A DNA stretch of 64,000 nt from Pseudomonas sp. L5B5 (GTDB lineage: Bacteria > Pseudomonadota > Gammaproteobacteria > Pseudomonadales > Pseudomonadaceae): the NCBI RefSeq assembly GCF_020520285.1, contig NZ_CP084742.1:6683501-6747500 (forward strand). The letters are read 5' to 3'. Position 1 is the stretch's first letter. The number at the start of each line of letters is the position of its first letter. Below are positions 62,212 through 64,000 of this stretch, in pieces. A program made the position numbers and the translations under genes. The notes beneath the pieces are model-generated. The model saw only the letters and a list, made by a program, of their open reading frames with translations. It was not told the DNA's origin and did no database searches.

Positions 62212-62742
62212 ATGTCTCACTTGCTTTTACTCGTCGCAAAACTCAAGCGCAGGTTATCCCCACGTCAATTCATCCGGTTGCTTGATACCCACGATCTGGG
62301 CAAGAAACAGGCAAATCGCTTCATGGCCAAAACGGGCATTCGCACCGAGGGGCGCGTGGTCATTCGCCCACCGTTCTATTTCGAGCGTGGCAACCTGGAG
62401 CTGGGTGAAGGGGCCTTCATCAACAGCGGTTGCGTATTCCTGGACGAAGCGCCCATTCGCATTGGTCGCCACGCCATGCTGGGGCCACAGGTGCGGCTGT
62501 GCACCACTAGCCACGATGTGCACCCGGATCGGCGCAAGAGCAACGACTACACCGCGCCAATCACCGTCGGGGACAATGCCTGGATAGGGGCGGGCTCCGT
62601 GGTCTTGCCAGGTGTCAGCATCGGGCAAAACAGCGTGGTGGCGGCCAACAGCGTGGTGACCCAGGATGTCGCGCCCAATGCGCTTTATGCCGGTTCGCCG
62701 GCCAGGTTCAAGAAGTGGCTTGTAACCCCGCCCCCGGTTTGA
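62212..62742 (+). CDS. Hexapeptide-repeat O-acetyltransferase (maltose/galactoside acetyltransferase type)
   Basis: 176 residues from ATG 62212 (frame open from 62119; ribosome site weak). N-terminal helical part (AKLKRRLSPRQFIRLLDTHD), then a left-handed beta-helix: GAFINSGCVFLDEAPIRIGR, HAMLGPQVRLCTTSHDVHPD (catalytic His in TSHDVH) and NAWIGAGSVVLPGVSIGQNS. The end, VVTQDVAPNALYAGSPARFK, is the usual clasp. Acetylates a sugar with acetyl-CoA; acceptor unknown. Confidence 0.88.
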   Translation: MSHLLLLVAKLKRRLSPRQFIRLLDTHDLGKKQANRFMAKTGIRTEGRVVIRPPFYFERGNLELGEGAFINSGCVFLDEAPIRIGRHAMLGPQVRLCTTSHDVHPDRRKSNDYTAPITVGDNAWIGAGSVVLPGVSIGQNSVVAANSVVTQDVAPNALYAGSPARFKKWLVTPPPV

Positions 62743-63203
62743 ACGGGCCATGCCTGCTTCGCGCCGGGGCATGTCTTGTGTGCAAGTACAGGCCTGGCAA
62801 AGAACTCGCAAAGCATCTTCCGTGCTCGGTACTGGTCATCGAATCAGCGGCCGCTGAACACGACATACATGGAATCCTTCTGCGAGTGCGCTCTATCGTG
62901 TGGTGTGTGAGATACGGCAGCCAATCGGCTGTGTCGCTCTCTTCGGTATGCACGGTACTACCTCGAATCCTATTCTGTGTATACATACAGTAATCGAGGT
63001 TTCGCAGGCCTGCGATTTGAGGCGACGAGATGTATGGGGTATGGGGGGCTAATACTGTTCGAAAGCTTCCTGTCTTTCTGGATGGAGCTCGATGAACTGT
63101 ACTAGACGAAATTTTAGGAGAAGGCCGCTGATTGTACGGCCCTCAGGTTGATTTGAACGCTACTGCTGCATTACTGGAGCTTGTTTTTCAAAGAAGCGCG
63201 AGT
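62743..63203. other. Non-coding stretch carrying a LexA box
   Basis: No recognisable long gene. The only strong signal is the LexA box at 62975. Downstream of it, GAGG at about 63019 precedes two overlapping tiny frames starting at ATG 63030 (21 codons) and ATG 63034 (23 codons, fairly hydrophobic). Neither is assured to be translated. Confidence 0.4.
62975..62990. promoter_or_regulatory. LexA (SOS) box
   Basis: CTGTGTATACATACAG has the exact CTG-N10-CAG layout with an alternating TA centre, as in Pseudomonas SOS promoters. The controlled gene is uncertain. Confidence 0.7.
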
Positions 63204-63632
63204 CTAAGCGTCCGTAGTAACCTGAGTCTGTTCGAGATTCTTTTCAACCTCAGCAAATGCTGGGCCGCCTTTGAAAACGAATTTCCGTTTGCTCACTTTT
63301 CGGCCAGAGGCTCCTATTCCGGCGCTGAAGCCTTCGCCGTCGGCTCTCACCCCGGCGTGACCCTTGCCCGAATAATCGAAATATTCTGTCATTTCCACTT
63401 CATGGGCTGTTTCGATGCGCCGCGCGATAGCCAGCTCTTGGGCTACCCGCGCCTCAGCCTCGGACATGCGCATTTCTAGCTCCCTGCGCTCGGCCTCGAT
63501 GCGCAGCTCCTCGATCTCAACTGGCTCAAGGCGATCACTCACCGATTTTTCGAATGCGTCAATGAGGTATCCGGTGGGACTATTGAAGATCTTGAGTGCC
63601 TCGAGTGCAGCTGCTCCAATTTCGATGGCCAT
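63204..63632 (-). CDS. Hypothetical protein with coiled coil and Gly-rich tail
   Basis: 142 residues from ATG 63632 with a very strong AAGGAGG site and a TATAGT -10-like box upstream. Residues 1-30 form a mildly hydrophobic helix (IGAAALEALKIFNSPTGYLI). Residues 35-85 are a charged coiled coil (EELRIEAERRELEMRMSEAE). A Gly-rich segment (GKGHAGVRADGEGFSAGIGA) and a basic end (GRKVSKRKFVFKGG) follow. No family recognised. Lower GC than the neighbours. Confidence 0.65.
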   Translation of the reverse strand: MAIEIGAAALEALKIFNSPTGYLIDAFEKSVSDRLEPVEIEELRIEAERRELEMRMSEAEARVAQELAIARRIETAHEVEMTEYFDYSGKGHAGVRADGEGFSAGIGASGRKVSKRKFVFKGGPAFAEVEKNLEQTQVTTDA

Positions 63633-64000
63633 TTGCTTCCTCCTTGGTGGGAACGCAAAACTATAGCGGACTGATTATTCTGTCCAGCGGGCGCAAGCCA
63701 ATCGCCTGTTACGCATTGATTAAGGGAAAGCGGGGAGATCGTTCTGTGTGCATACAGTATTTCGATTGAAAGTTCCGGCTACCGGAAGCGGACGAACTGT
63801 ATGTGGGGAGGGAGGCTGCTGGCTCGGCAGAGCGCCGGAGGCGGGCTACAGCAGTATGCGCCATCGGCATATTGCGGTTGCAGTAGATTGAGGCGAAAGC
63901 CTCTTCAAAAGATCAAAATATTCGGACGCGTCCAAAAACGCTTGAGCTTGGTCGATGCCGATAGGTCAGAAGCAAAATATGCCAGACACAAAAAAGCCCT
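63633..64000. other. Window end without an assignable gene
   Basis: Contains the promoter of the minus-strand gene and a CTGTGTGCATACAG sequence with wrong LexA spacing. The final ACAAAAAAGCCCT looks like one arm of a terminator cut by the window edge; an ATG at about 63979 has too few codons to judge. Confidence 0.35.

Noticed and set aside
62708..62993. Overlapping 92-codon frames on both strands
   Set aside because: They overlap the LexA box and acetyltransferase end, and their composition is that of non-coding DNA.
63744..63757. Second LexA-like sequence CTGTGTGCATACAG
   Set aside because: Spacing between CTG and CAG is eight instead of ten bases, which LexA does not accept.
1..64000. 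CRISPR array, tRNA or rRNA genes, complete insertion sequence
   Set aside because: No spaced direct repeats of CRISPR type, no cloverleaf with T-loop GTTCGANTC recognised, no transposase or integrase frame found.

Overview
The window looks like a chromosomal segment of a fluorescent-group Pseudomonas (P. fluorescens / P. protegens / P. chlororaphis type). The support is GC-rich coding sequence with strong third-position G/C bias, several copies of the Pseudomonas REP/BIME element (GTAGGAGC...GCTTGCCAGCGAAGG), many LysR and AraC regulators, a TonB-dependent siderophore receptor and DUF3077/DUF6124-like small genes. I saw no rRNA, tRNA, CRISPR array, integrase or complete insertion sequence. 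All calls come from reading the sequence and translations; no database search was run.

Layout. 0-7.9 kb: a secreted-protein fragment, a hypothetical gene and an OmpR/QseB-type two-component system, divergent from a run of a PepSY protein, a cytochrome b561, a BNR/sialidase-like protein, a membrane protein and an alkaline-phosphatase-superfamily (LtaS-like) transferase. 8.1-18.4 kb: an accessory region of visibly lower GC. It holds a ribbon-helix-helix/ParE toxin-antitoxin pair, a frameshifted small gene, an XRE regulator and the operon hsdM-hsdS-prrC-hsdR. This is a type I restriction-modification system carrying a PrrC anticodon nuclease between hsdS and hsdR, the gene order of E. coli EcoprrI. 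A 47-residue membrane protein and a second small gene with a structured leader follow. 18.6-25.8 kb: two paralogous secreted proteins, a DUF4265 gene, a 2-hydroxyacid oxidase/LysR/MFS cluster and a second toxin-antitoxin locus whose toxin has a stop at codon 2. 25.9-38.2 kb: a siderophore receptor, an Arc-like regulator, a double alpha/beta hydrolase, a Sad/YneI semialdehyde dehydrogenase divergent from a PtrR-like LysR regulator, a LysE exporter, a nuclease-like hypothetical, a tandem pair of leucine-rich-repeat genes and a BASS transporter. 38.3-48.1 kb: an AraC regulator, a microsatellite, a four-gene phosphorelay operon with start/stop overlaps, then SnoaL-like, AraC, EAL, lipoprotein and DinB genes.

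48.4-56.8 kb is the most coherent metabolic locus: a gamma-lyase-like PLP enzyme, an amino-acid permease, a GcvA-type LysR, a divergent threonine-synthase-like enzyme, an Lrp/AsnC regulator, a homoserine dehydrogenase and an aldehyde dehydrogenase. The combination fits use of canavanine (or another gamma-substituted amino acid) through homoserine and aspartate semialdehyde to aspartate.

56.9-64 kb: a TPM-domain membrane protein, a zinc-independent L36 paralogue (rpmJ2) behind Fur-like and Zur-like boxes, a LysR regulator with a (S)-ureidoglycine aminohydrolase, two tandem paralogous Cys-rich secreted micropeptides, a hexapeptide acetyltransferase, an isolated LexA box and a coiled-coil/Gly-rich protein of unknown function.
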